From Hirsutella rhossiliensis (lineage: Eukaryota > Ascomycota > Sordariomycetes > Hypocreales > Ophiocordycipitaceae): a DNA stretch of 64,000 nucleotides. The stretch covers positions 3,968,001 through 4,032,000 of the forward strand of contig NW_025408670.1 of the NCBI RefSeq assembly GCF_020360975.1, written 5' to 3'. The notes under the pieces were generated by a model. The model was not told the origin of the DNA, searched no databases, and saw nothing but the letters and a program-made list of their open reading frames with translations. Numbering within the stretch: position 1 is the first letter of the stretch; every line of letters starts with the position of its first letter. Of the stretch, positions 49,343 through 60,659 are shown piece by piece. Position numbers and translations under genes: made by a program.

Positions 49343-51215
49343 TATTATAGAGTAAGTAGAGGCGTAGGCTTAGGTATAGTCTATTAAAAGAAGGTTAATA
49401 ATCTACGAGGGGGAAAAGAAAGAAAAGTACGGGCCTAGCCTATATAGGCGCGGAGGCCGCTTATATATAAACTTAGCCTAGACCTTAGTCTAGGCCTATA
49501 TAGGGTAAAAGCCCTTATATTATACCCCTACCTAGCTTTTAAAGAAGCGCGCTTCTAAATAATACTTAATACCGCGCCTAAGGGGACGGAACCCTCGCGC
49601 GGACTATATACGCTTAGTCGCGGAAAAAACGTTAGTAAATAACGTATAATACCCTCCTAAGTAAGCTTCTCGGATAGACTATATTATTAGTAAGGGCCGC
49701 GCCTTAGGAGTCGGGCTTTAGTACTTCTAGCTAAGGAGTAAAGGTATATAAAACGGCGTATAGCTAGCTTCGGTAAGCTTATAGTATCCCGCCCCCCTTA
49801 TATCGGCGTATAGTAGTAGCTCCTAGTACCGTAATATAGGGGACGGTACTCTAGTATATAAGGCTCCGCTCCCTCTTATACGGGGCTATATAGGCACTCC
49901 CTTTCGCTATAGTTATATTATATTAACGGCCTTCTTATATCTTAGCTGCCCTTTCGGTCGCTATAGGTATACGTCCCGTCTATATAGCAGCTACTACCGT
50001 ACGCGAGGGGACGCCGACGAAGCCTATAAAGGCGTTACTAAGATTACTCGTCGCTAGAGTCGCTATCGTCGAACCTAACCTCCTTTCCGTCCTAGCGCGT
50101 GCGCCCCTTTACTACTTAGAGTATATTTACCCGCGCTTCCCGGCGCGGGTACTTTAAAAACTAGTAAGATTTACTACTATAGCCTATATAGCGACCCTCC
50201 TATCGCTACCTCTTTCTATCCTTAGTCCTCGAGGTAGAGATAAAGATATCTATAGTATTACTAGCGTTATCCTCTTCTTATACTATAGAAAAAGACGAAA
50301 AAAGAAACTTATTACTACTAAGCTTACGAAGAAGGTAGACGAGATCGGTATATATATCTAGTAATACGGACCTTTCGCTTAGATAGGTACGCTAATCCGA
50401 ATTTAAGCTCGTAATAAGGTAATTATACTTTACCGCGTTAGGCTAGCTATATACGTCTACTTAATAAAGCACCTCTTCGAACTATATAAGGTAGGCCGGA
50501 ATAGCTTTACTTCGCTTCTAATAGAGCGTTATAAGCTCCTAGCTTACTAACTTAGCTATATTAGGTTCGCCGTAATTAATATAGAGCTTTACGAGGAGGT
50601 CGGCTAGTCCGTTTATACTAGTACGCGTAAACGGTAAGAGATGCCTTTATAGGTATAGGGATAGGCTTACGTAAAGATAGTCGAATTAAGCGTAGATATC
50701 CCCTATTACGGCGCTATCGGTATAGAGCTTTACTTCTATATAAAGTAGCTACGGCTCGAGCTCTACGGAGGAGCCGTCGAACTTACTAAGGTACGGTAGT
50801 ACCGCTCTTAGTCGTGCGGAGCCCTACTATTATAAGAGGCTCTTAATTACCCGGGCAAACTAAGTATTACGTTTGCCTTAATTTTGCGACTATAGGAGTA
50901 CGGATATTTCGCGTGCGTATATACCGGCGCGGGCGGTTTAACTAGACTAGGTAATTAAACGTTAGCTTTAAAGGTAGCTAAAAATAGCTATTCCGTATAC
51001 GGGGATATAGAGAGGGTAAAATAAAGGGTAGATTATACTATTATAGAGTAGGTAGAGGCGTAGGCTTAGGTGCGGTCTATTAGAAGAAGGTTAATAATCT
51101 ATAAGGGGGAAAAGAAAGAGAAGTACGGGCCTAGCCTATATAGGCGCGGAGGCCGCTTATATATAGACTTAGCCTAGACCCTAGTCTAGGCCTATATAGG
51201 GTAAAAGCCCTTATA
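49343..51215. mobile_element. Short non-autonomous LTR element (TRIM/LARD-like), 1.87 kb
   Basis: Direct terminal repeats of 177 bp at 49343-49519 and 51039-51215 start TATTATAGAG and end CCCTTATA (RIP forms of TG...CA). The flanks are TAGGG (49338-49342) and TAAGG (51216-51220), one RIP-type transition apart, consistent with a 5-bp TSD. The ~1.5-kb interior is CpG-rich, CpA-poor, and shows no RT, integrase or protease motif and no long frame. A purine-rich run (AGAGAGGGTAAAATAAAGGG) lies shortly before the right repeat, which hints at plus orientation, but no primer-binding site was recognised. It disrupts the 5' LTR of copia C. Confidence 0.8.
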
Positions 51216-51594
51216 TAAGGGCAGTAATAAAGGTAAGGGGGTAATTATTATATTACCTTAATTATCCTTCTTTCCTTTATCTAACGCCCCTCTTTATACC
51301 TATCTAGCATCTTAATTAATAAAAAAGATCCTACTTTAAGAAGCTACTAATATCCTATTAACTACTAAGCTTTTTACTAGTTTTCCCCTCCTTTCTAGCC
51401 GTTACTAGTATATCCGTTTTATCTCTCGCTACCTCTATAGGAAGCTATTACTACTTCTACTTCCCCTCTTACCCCTACCCTCCTTTCTATACCTCCTTTT
51501 AGCTCCTTCCTTAAAACCTATTTTTTAGCTTCCTAGTTCCCTCTTACTAAGGGATATCTCTAAGAACTACGAAATTAAGCTACGCTTCGCGATA

Positions 51595-52274
51595 AAAGTA
51601 GCCGCTATATAATAGTACTATAGGTCGCGCTATACTTATTAAGAGATATAAGTAAACGCGTTAATTAGCGTAAGGGTAGTAAAGTATAGTTACTTAGTAT
51701 ATTAAGAGGCGGGGTACCGCTATATAAAATAAAGAAGTTAGCGGGTATATAAGGGCTTATAGTAGTTATAATATAGTATAGCGTAGTAATAAAAATTAAG
51801 TAAAGTAAGGGTATACGCGCGGAAGAAGTAAAGCTTAAAAAAGAAAAAAGAAAGGAAAAGAAAGAAGGGAAAAAAGAGGGGTATTTATATATAGTAAGGT
51901 ATATATATAGTTAGTAATATATAGGGGTATATATATAAAAGAGAGAGGAATAAGGTAGAATAGGTATATAAAAGGGCGGTATATAAAGGGATAAGGTAAG
52001 CGTAAGGTAGAAAGAAGCGACCGTATACGTCTAAGAAAAAGGGGAAGGTAATAATAGGAAAGTAGTAAGGGAGGAATAAAAGTACTATTAATAAGAGGGG
52101 GAAGGTAGGGGTAGTATTATAGGCTATACTTATAAAGGGCTAAGGTTATATTATAGTAACTATATTAAAGTTAAACTAAAGTAAACCGATACTTAAGTAA
52201 TGCTTAAACTTAAGCTAAATAGTACTTAAATATAGGTTAAGCTAAGGACTAAGGAAGATAGATAACTAGCCCGC
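51595..52274 (+). repeat. Gypsy family 2 copy 2, right piece of a split LTR
   Basis: It continues the alignment to copy 1 (about 24630-25308) that broke off at 37601. It ends with AGGAAGATAGATAACTA, as in copy 1, which marks the family's 3' boundary. Confidence 0.85.
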
Positions 52275-53130
52275 GCTCTCTTATAGCGTTAAAATAAAGA
52301 TTATTAGCTCGAGGAAATATAAGGGGAAAGGGATTATAAGGAGGACGCGGTAAGAGGGGCGCGCCGCTAGCTTTATTAAGGTAGCCGGCTTTATTTAGCG
52401 TTAAAGGGATTATTAAGTAAGCGCCGCCGCCGCTGCTTATTATAAGAGTCTAGGCGTTGCCTAGATAGTTAATAAGTATAGTTAATTAATAAGCCGGGCA
52501 GCTTAGTTAATTCGTTACCTTTTATCGCGTGCGTGCAATACGTCGTACGTAGTAGAGGGGGGTAGTAGCGCGACTATAGCCTATGCCCTCTTAGGTCTAC
52601 TCTATAATACCTATATAGCTATAAGGGCTAGAGGAGGAGCTAGATTAATTAATAAGCTAATTATTATAACTTTAAGATTAAGTCTTAGAAATATATTATT
52701 TAAGTAAATTAAGAAGTATATATTATATATTATATATATATATATAGGCGGGCGTAGATATAAGTAAAGGTATATATTTAGGTAGTATAAGTACTTACTA
52801 GCCCTATATAATATAAAGAGGTAAGGCGGGCTAGCTTTAATATATATCTTAAAAATAAAGTAAGTATATAGATAGTAGTATTAATATATATAATTAGTAA
52901 TACTCTTAATAATATAAATAAAATAAGCTTTTTTATAAGTAAGAAGAAAAAAGATTAAATTAATAATTAACTAATAAAAGATAAGATTTAATAACTAATT
53001 ATAAGACGATATTTATAATAGAGAAGTAAATAGCAGCGTTTTTATCTCTAAGGGAAACTAATAAAACCTTTCGTTGCTATATTCCTTAAGGCATAATCTT
53101 TAGACTTTAAGGATTATCTAGAGGCATAAG
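52275..53130. other. AT-rich repeat remnant and microsatellite, no gene
   Basis: RIP-like sequence (TpA-rich) that matches none of the elements above. It holds a (TA)n microsatellite near 52717-52746 and a short CpG-rich patch near 52420-52560. The GC-rich island begins near 53130. Confidence 0.55.
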
Positions 53131-53323
53131 GTTTCACCACGTATATTCGAGCATTTACATCCTACTTCATGCAATGCGATATAACTTTAAAGACTCAGTG
53201 CACTTAGTGTCGGGATGGAATTATAGCTCAAGTCCCTTTGACCCTCGGCTCAGGCCTTTGAGTCGAGGTTGCTCTGAGAGCCTACCGTCCAGAAGGCACA
53301 TTAGACCAGCCCTACTCGACGCT

Positions 53324-53563
53324 CTACTTGCTTTTCTTAGCGTCCTTCCGTTTTTTATCCTTTAGTCCCTTTTCAATTTGGGCCAAGCAGTCACGGCAAT
53401 GGGCGGTTGCCATGTATCTGTAATATGCGACGATGCCATACTGGCAAGACCCCATTCTGAGCGTCTTCCGAGCCTCGTCACACAGCTTCTCATTCTCTCG
53501 GCGGACTTCACATTGCCTGCCATGCCCCGGGCAGAACGCAGAGACGATGCCGACACTGCACAT
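53324..53563 (-). CDS. Small cysteine-rich protein (79 aa), unrecognised
   Basis: A minus-strand ORF from ATG 53563, with an in-frame TAA four codons upstream, to the stop at 53324. It has seven cysteines, a mixed charged centre (RRENEKLCDEARKTLR) and a lysine-rich tail (KGLKDKKRKDAKKSK). A typical signal peptide is not seen, though an unseen first exon could supply one. No family is recognised. Confidence 0.35.
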   Translation of the reverse strand: MCSVGIVSAFCPGHGRQCEVRRENEKLCDEARKTLRMGSCQYGIVAYYRYMATAHCRDCLAQIEKGLKDKKRKDAKKSK

Positions 53564-55056
53564 GATGCGAGCTTATGTTGCTATCGGCTTGCTGTTCTTT
53601 CTCGACTGGAAGTTGACCGGTTGGCGATCAGGGACGGTTTTTGAAGGTCGCAGGACAAATTTTAGCGACTGGTGAAGCCAGGTGGATGCGTACGAGCAGG
53701 TGCCTTGATGAACTGGGCAGACAGTGGCACGAGGAGGGAAAGCGCTGCCGCCTTTTATAGTTTGCTTCGCTGAATATTTGTGACGGGCTTCAATATTCAA
53801 CTCAACGCAGGTGAACAGCTAGCCGTGGGGAATGTTCAGATGTTCAGCGTCCCTTCAACGCTGAATCTAGCAAATTGCATTGTAGCCGAGGCGTGAAGCA
53901 GAGCAACCCTTTTCGCACTCCCTTGAGTCTGGTGTTTGGCACCGTGCATGGTTGAGCAGGGAGAGAGTTTGATTTGAATCACATCCGACACTGCTCTCAA
54001 GTCTGGTGCCCGAGGCTCGTTATCGACACTTGTCACACGGATGAATACAGTAGAGCAGGTCGTCTCAGACGAAAATCAGTTTTCGTTTGGTAGTGAGATT
54101 AGCCTTGGTCGAGTCCGGCGATATGAGTCTCTTTGCCTCTCCCTGAGCTGGAGTCTGACCGCGCCTATTCCAAGCGTAGGATTGAAGCGGCGGTTTTCAG
54201 AGAATTTTACTGTTTTGAGCTTGTCCAGGGCCGAGATCCGGTGGGCATTCAAGCCTCAAAATCATGCTCTGCCCTGCTACAAGCTCCAGGACGGCGCCAC
54301 TCTCCTACAAACACTCTGTCACGTCTTGAGAGTGAAGGCTTATTCGCGCTATCGAGAACCCTGTCGTGCTCCATCCGATGGCACAGCGACGTGTAACAAA
54401 GTGCTGGGCGAGCAGGGGTTCCCAATTGCGATGAGGTAACAGAAACTCGGCCGGAGCTGTGTAGTTTTCACGCGTCCCTTGGTGACAAGTCAGCGGGGGG
54501 CTTATCTTGCTAGATGCGCTCCTTGAGCCTCGATCGTTGTTGGTGTTTCATGTTAACTTTCCAGCGAAATACTGCGTCACAGCACCGAAAACATTGATCC
54601 AAGAGCGACTTGCGCCCATAGTTATGTTTATACCAAAGCTTACGACTGGAAAGCTCTCGGGGATACTTGGCGAGAAAGCCGTCGTGGAGCTCGGCTGGGC
54701 GGTATTGCAGTCGACGAAGCATTGGGCAGCAAGTTGAATCTCGACCAGGCAGTCGGATCGACGAGCTTGCTGATTGGGTGCCTCCCGTTTCCTCGACAAC
54801 CACAGAAAGCCTGGGCCCCAGATTATTGTTGGCCGTCGCCTGCCGTCGTCGACAAGGCCCACGATCATTGGGCGTGGCTTTCCGACGCGTGTGGTTGCAC
54901 TGAAAGGAGAGTCGAAGACTGAGAAGTTGATGGAACCCGATTGGACCTGACATTTCGGGACCAATGGAGCCTGCTGCTGTGTAAGCCGAGGCCAGGGTTG
55001 GAGAAACAGGGATGCTAGCTAATCGGAGAGGCAACGAGGGAGGACGATGGTTGCCC
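53564..55056. other. Island sequence between the repeats and the Helitron, no confident gene
   Basis: Unmutated, GC-balanced. Overlapping frames occur on both strands (for example 54548-54964 minus, 138 codons; 54510-55187 minus, 225 codons; 54041-54439 plus). None carries a recognisable domain, and the two largest overlap in different frames. A decayed gene is possible. Confidence 0.4.
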
Positions 55057-55069
55057 CTAAAATATGCTG

Positions 55070-55097
55070 ACACCCTCACCGGAGGTGGGGAGGGTGT
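55070..55097 (-). repeat. Terminal hairpin of the Helitron
   Basis: Perfect 8-bp outer stem ACACCCTC/GAGGGTGT and 4-bp inner stem CACC/GGTG with a GGA loop. It lies close to the 3' end of the element in its own orientation, where Helitrons carry a stem-loop that acts as the replication stop signal. Confidence 0.75.
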
Positions 55098-55369
55098 AAT
55101 ACAGTCCGAAGGATGTATCTCTATGACATGATGCTCGTACCTCTGGGTCTGGCTATGCGCTGGCGCACCATGAAGCGGTTTGTGCATGACAATGACGAGC
55201 TTTGGCCCTCTCCGTGCACTATAGCGACGTCATCAAGAAAAGCGAGGTTGGAACAGTGGTTGGCGAAGTTGTTGTTGTTTGCGCCGATGCTCGTCGCGAA
55301 CTTTCATCAGAACACCTGCTAATCTGTTAGGGCTTATAGAGCCTCAAGCAAGAATAACATGATGGAGCT

Positions 55370-58300
55370 CTACTTGCCATCAGGTAGCTTCTCATAGTGG
55401 AGAGATGCCCGTTCAAAAGGCGTATCGATCATTAGGCCCTCAATGTCTTGACCCTGGAGACTGCAACGTAGCTAAGCCCAGTCTGGAAGTCACGTTCAGA
55501 CAGATCGGTCACCATTTTGTCAACTGTGATGCTCTGTGACTTATGAACCGTGATGGCATATGATGCCATGAGTGGGAACTGCGTTCGGGTACTGGCGGAC
55601 GCCCCAAGAAAGAAGTCTCGCTTCACTGGGAGTATGGGCACTACCTCGCGCCCATCATCCGTGGTTAGATACGATGGCCCGGTATACTTATCCATCACCA
55701 TCATAATGACACATGGCGGGTCACGGTGCGTATCAGCGCCAGGCGCCCAACCGATGTCATATACTGTCCCTTGGGCCCCATTGACTAGGCCTGTTGGATG
55801 CCAGATGTTCTGGGTTAGCATGAGACGAGCACCAATACATACCGGAAACTGGCCAGCCAGGTTGCCAGCTTGTTCCGACGTTGCCTTGTCAGCACCGTTA
55901 CCAATGTTCTTCGCCATGACTTGGATTGCTGGACGCTTGAGACGGACGAGATGCTCGTAGTTGTACTCGCTAACACGAGCTTTCTTGCTATAGATACGAA
56001 GAGCAGCATCAAACGAATCTACGTCTCGCTGGCCTAGCTTGGCCTGCACACGCTGGCTCAGAAGTTTCCATGACTCTATGGATAGCTCTAGGCCACGTAA
56101 TTCGTCAAGTGCAAGACGAAAGCTAGCCTGGTCGTCGCCCTGTTGCCGCTGGACCTTTTGCAAGAAGACAGTGTGGTTAAACGCCCTATATGCGATCTGG
56201 CCAGAGACCTCGTGCAGGTCTTTGAGTGGTCCATCAAAGTAGAGGGGTTTGTTCGCAATCGGCGGGAGCTGGAAGAAGTCACCAACGAGGATGATGCTTA
56301 TGCCGCCAAAGAATTCGGCTGCTCTAGCAGGAAAGACTTGGCGGAGGCGTTTGTCGATCCACGAAAGTTGACGCAGACCTAGCATGCTTTTCTCATCAAT
56401 CACGAGATACCTAACGTCCCGTAGCTTCTTCTGAAGAGCATTAGCATCTGCTGGGGAGAGCTCTGTAAACGCCCTATCAACAGGTAGCCGGAGCAGAGAG
56501 TGTAGTGTTGTCCCCATTATCTGGTTGCTTGCAACCCCAGTGGGCGCAGCTCTCCAGATTGGACTGGGCCGGTTCCTGGCAAGCTTCTGAAGATGTGAAG
56601 ATAGGACTTTGATCAGATAGGACTTGCCCGTCCCGCCACCACCGTCAACATGGGTAGAATCTGCTCCTCGCTCTCGCATTGGAAGTGTCCGACTATTGTA
56701 TCGTAAACTATCCGCTGCTCTGCGTTGAGCGTATCGCGGGCCTCTGAAGGCAGGTCTTCAACATCCATATAGAGAGGATTCTGCGCAATGCGCTGGCGCC
56801 AATAATCGCCCTGAACGATCCCTGGATCAGCGTAGCGACCGACGTGGGGTGTCCAATCGTATTGGATATCGATATCCCGTCTACCCAGGAGATCTACCAT
56901 CTCTTGGCTTGGTGGGCAGTCGGGAAGCTGGCGGGCAAGCTCAAGCCAGTCCTCCTCCAGAAGGTCAGGCTCGTGAAATTCTTCCTCGAACTCATCCGGA
57001 TCCGGTCGACGGTCTTCGGCATTAGGTGTGCCATAGTAATCATCAGGGTGCTGGTGGTTCGCAAAACAGAATTCGGCGGCAGATGCATACGAGTCATACT
57101 CTACACCGTTGATCTTGCGTAGTTCGACGGGATCGCAATGAGGGTGAGCAAGCATTAGCTTTACCCGACAAAAATCATCGTATTGGTGATGCTGCGGATT
57201 CGACTTGTACCGCGGAAAGTAGTATAGCACTCGAGGCTTAGCTTGACGACTCCAACGTGTCCACTTTCTCCCATCCCTCTTGCTTGTATTCCAGTTGGCT
57301 AGGAAGTCAAGGTAAGTGAGTTCTTCGTGAAGGGCAGGGCGAGAAAGATACTTCTCATATATCCCAACGACCTCAGCGTCGTCATCATGATCACCCTGGA
57401 GGCGAAGCGACCGGCCCTGTTGCTCGTAGGGACGGCAATCGACGGCTCTTACAACACGAGTACCTTCCTGGAGCTCGCAGTTGAGTAACACATGGCAGAT
57501 CTCTTGGCCCGAGAAGTCCCTCTCAGCAAGCAGCTTGTTCATTAGACGCGAGGCAAAAGAAAGAAGTGGATTCTGGTGGGAGACATAGGGCAAGATTTGC
57601 TGCCCCAGGCTTGCATAACTGTCGGTCCGCTTCTCCATCTTACTGCAATACTTGGCTGCGTAATTAATGACGGCTTGAAGGCTGGTGCAGGGGGAGATAT
57701 CAATGTTGGCTAACCAGCCAAGACTGAGACACCGGTTGTAGTGGTTCATAAGGCTATCATTCCTGGCCGCCTCGAAGGAGAAATAGGAGTGTCCTTGGCG
57801 TCGAACAACGTCAGCCGTATCTCTCGCATCCCGGGGGAAGAAAAAGCGGCAAGAAATCTCGTCTGAACCCTTCTTCTTTCGTAGGCAGTATGTCTCACTG
57901 CAATGGTGGCGTTGGCAGCGATTCAGAATTTGTGAGAGCCATTGGAACGTCAAGGGATGCTGCACCGGATTCACAGCCAAGGGGTTACCCTCTCCTTGCT
58001 GTTGGACTCGGGCTGGCTCAGGATTGAATGCTGTGACGTGGAAACTCCAGACGCGGGCGAACTCTTTGCGCACATGCTCCCTTTCCAAGTCAACACTGGG
58101 GGCACCATCCATCCAGTATAGGCCGTGGCAATGGCTACTTCCACGACCCTGCCACTCATACCTGTTCCAAAAATCAGTGACATTGAATTTCTGCTTGAGA
58201 ACGATATCTCTGAATAAACCAAACCGCCTGTGGAAGTGCCAGGCTGCAATATGTGGGTTGTCACGGAGAAGTTTGCTAGACATCCCCATTCGTTGTTGCT

Positions 58301-60161
58301 CGGGCAACTCCTGCCAGTCTTGAAACTGGGGCAAATGCTGATAGAGGCTCCTCCAGTGTAAGTCTGCCGGGCTGAATGTAATAAAAGCACCTGGACAGCG
58401 AAGGTTGTAGGCGTAAGACTCGAGCTCTCGGCGCTTTCGGTACCAATACGGGCGCGTCCCGCGAAGCTGTGCTGTCTGGCGGTTGATAGAGTTGAGCAAC
58501 TGCTGGGCTTCTGCAGATTCAGGGTTCTGGAAAGCCTCAAGTAGATCATCTCGCGTTAGTAGGCCCTGCCGTTGTTGGTGTTGCTTGACGAAGTAGCTGC
58601 TTTTCGCTCGTGCCTGTACTCGCATCAGCGTGTTGAAAACCACAAACCGGAAAGTGGGATGGCAGGCAAATCTGCCATCATGCCATCGAAGGGCATGCTG
58701 TATGTAGTCCGCATATTTGATAGGCCGTAACCTTGGCTCGATGAAATCAGCTTGACCGCGAGGAAATAGTGTCGGAAAGGCTAGGGACAGGAGTGCCTGT
58801 GACTGGTTGAATTCGTTTATCGGTGTTCTCCGAATATCTGGCATTTCAAGCTGATGTTGTGTCGCTGGTCGTGCAGGGGGTGGTGCGTCGTGCTCGTCGC
58901 CAAGAACGTGCGAGTGCAATGCTTCCATCTCTGTATCCTCTGGTAGTAGATCTGGCACTGCAGACTGATCAACCTCATCTGCCTCAATGTCGTCATTCTC
59001 GATGTCACCCAAATTACCTGCCAGAGGATCGGAGACTTCCAATAGCAACCTGATCAAGTACATCGCCATCTTCGGGTAGCACTGACATCCGCTTCTGGCA
59101 GACAGTAATATCCGGTAGCCCGGGTGGTTATGAGACAGGAAGTCCAGCCACTGCTGAAGACAACGACGGCGCACGCGGAACTGGCGTCTGAATTGGCGGT
59201 TAAGGTGGGCATGTTCACCCGCATTCGGAGGACGTAGCAAGATAACATCTAATTCAGGCGGTAAAAGGGGAAGTTGTCGATACACCTTGCCAACATCGCG
59301 GAGAAAGTGCACAATATGGCCACGATATTTGTATTGCTGCCCTCGAACCTGCATGACGTTCACGAACACATGAACTGGAGCAATTAGCATCTCTTCCACT
59401 TTCGTCAATTGGGGGAGGAACGCAGGGATTGAGCCAAAATCCAACTGATTTTCGGCTGAAAAAAACAAAGGCTCATCCTCCTTTTTGTTCTTGTCCTTGG
59501 TCACGCAACGCTTGCAAATGTCATCCTTCAAGCCCATGTCAAACCATGTCTCCTGACAGCGAGCGCAGTGTTCCATTCGGTCGTTTTCCAGCTCCGTCCA
59601 GAATTTCTCCAGGAGCTCCTTATCCCTATCAGACAACGGGCAATGGGACAGATCACCCATCCAGCCAGGGTCCGGAAGCTGGAAATCTCGACGTTCGATG
59701 GCCGACTGCTGGACAGGTGGGCGGAAATATCTTCCCCGGGCATGTCTCGGCCATATAGAAGGACTCGATACTGGAGATTCGATCGGCGCTCCAAGTCGTA
59801 CGCCTTCTTGAGAAGCAGTCGAGGGACCTGGTCGGGAAGGAATCGGCACCTGCGCGCCCGCTCCTCCTGTTGACGCGGCAATTGGTGTTCCCAATAGAAT
59901 AGGTTCTTGTGAAATAATCGGTGTGCCCAGTTGCAAGTCTAATAATGGCAATCCTTGTCGACGTATTGGGGATAACCCAGCTTGTTCTGCAGTACGCTTA
60001 GAGGTGCCTGGGGCATGTCGATTCCTACAGCCGAGACAGTTAACCGTAAGCGGTCCACATGATATGGAACGACTTTTCTTCGAAATGAATTGATCTGCCG
60101 GCTTCGCCTGCTTGCAGTTCCTGCAAACTTTTGTTGAAGGGATAGAATCAGCCATTAGCAT
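55370..60161 (-). pseudogene. Helitron Rep-helicase (HUH nuclease plus PIF1 helicase), two frameshifts
   Basis: Translation starts at 60161 (or the second Met, MADSIPST). The first frame (1182 codons to 56613) has two CxxC...CxxC zinc-binding clusters (residues ~13-45 and ~200-220), a Helitron-like N domain (~440-680), the HUH-type motif GRGSSHCHGLYW (~677; H-C-H in place of the more usual H-x-H with a larger hydrophobic residue) and the paired tyrosines in NYAAKYCSK (~835). The frame then shifts near 56650, where the Walker A motif DGGGGTGKSYLI appears in another frame (415 codons to 55432), followed by VIDEKSML, GDFFQLPP and HKSQSITVDKMV. After YVAVSRVKT a second single-base shift puts the end (EGLMIDTPFERASLHYEKLPDGK) in a third frame, stopping at 55370. 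There are no other disabling stops, so inactivation is recent or partly a sequencing matter. Confidence 0.88.
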
Positions 60162-60460
60162 GCCGGATTGGAGGGGAAGGTTTGGTGAAGAAGGATGAGT
60201 GTCAGGAGCACGGGGCTTATTCAGCCAGAAGTGTGCTGGAAGCTCTCGAGGAGCTGGCTAGCTAGTCGATGCTCAGGGGCAGGCTGTGAGACCCTCATTT
60301 GGTGGCGTTATTGCATCGGCATCAGCCGAGCGCACCCCAACGGCTCAGCCCGGGGACAGAGTGGGGACACAGGACATATTCTGACCAGTCCCCGATGAGT
60401 GGGGACTCAAGGACGTATCTGACCAATGAGAGCGGAGCTTATGGTGTCAAGTTATCGTCG

Positions 60461-60489
60461 TAATAACAGTCCTTCGGACTGAATTATTA
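60461..60489. repeat. Imperfect palindrome at the Helitron 5' end
   Basis: TAATAACAGTCC and GGACTG...TTATTA face each other over a 3-base loop (TTC). It overlaps the 5' terminal inverted repeat of the Helitron. Confidence 0.7.
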
Positions 60490-60540
60490 CACACTGGCCA
60501 GCACGGGATCCTAGGCTTAGTCATCAACGGCGCCATCACT

Positions 60541-60588
60541 TCGCGCCTACCTCGCTCGCGCCTACCTCGCTCGCACCCACCTGCCAGC
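60541..60588. repeat. Short tandem repeat, 15-bp unit
   Basis: CGCGCCTACCTCGCT occurs twice in tandem with a partial third copy, upstream of the WBP11-like gene. It is probably within the promoter or 5' UTR of that gene. Confidence 0.7.
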
Positions 60589-60659
60589 CACCACAAGCTG
60601 CCCGCCTCTTACCAGGACTTTGGTTTGGAGACACAACACTCGTGGGCGCATACTCCAAG

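Larger units (their letters stand above)
37602..51594 (-). mobile_element. Copia family 1, copy C, split by two nested insertions
   Basis: This is one insertion on the minus strand. The TSD AAAGT is at 37597-37601 and 51595-51599. The 3' LTR is 37602-38077 (476 bp). The 5' LTR is 49241-49342 plus 51221-51594, also 476 bp once the short LTR element is removed. Element D interrupts the RT region between 39514 and 45348. Taking out both insertions and their TSDs leaves 6277 bp, against 6299 bp for copy A. The RT motif reads Y-I-N-N (39427-39438, minus), having lost both catalytic Asp codons. It is fully non-coding now. Confidence 0.93.
55057..60482 (-). mobile_element. Helitron (rolling-circle transposon), ~5.4 kb
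   Basis: It encodes a Rep/PIF1-helicase gene on the minus strand. Matching inverted sequences lie near both ends: TGTAATACAGTCCGAAGGA at 55095-55113 and the inverse of TGTAATAATTCAGTCCGAAG at 60470-60491. Beyond the left copy is a strong hairpin, ACACCCTC/GAGGGTGT (55070-55097) with an inner CACC/GGTG stem, then CAGCATATTTTAG on the minus strand as the likely 3' end. The 5' end probably starts TCAGTCC at 60482. An inverted repeat at the left-hand terminus placed inside a 3' hairpin is the layout described for Helitron2/Helentron-type elements. Exact ends are inferred. The sequence is not RIP-mutated. Confidence 0.8.

Noticed and set aside
54510..55187. 225-codon minus-strand ORF and an overlapping 138-codon ORF
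   Set aside because: The two use different frames of the same DNA, neither has a recognisable domain, and the first runs across the Helitron's terminal hairpin.
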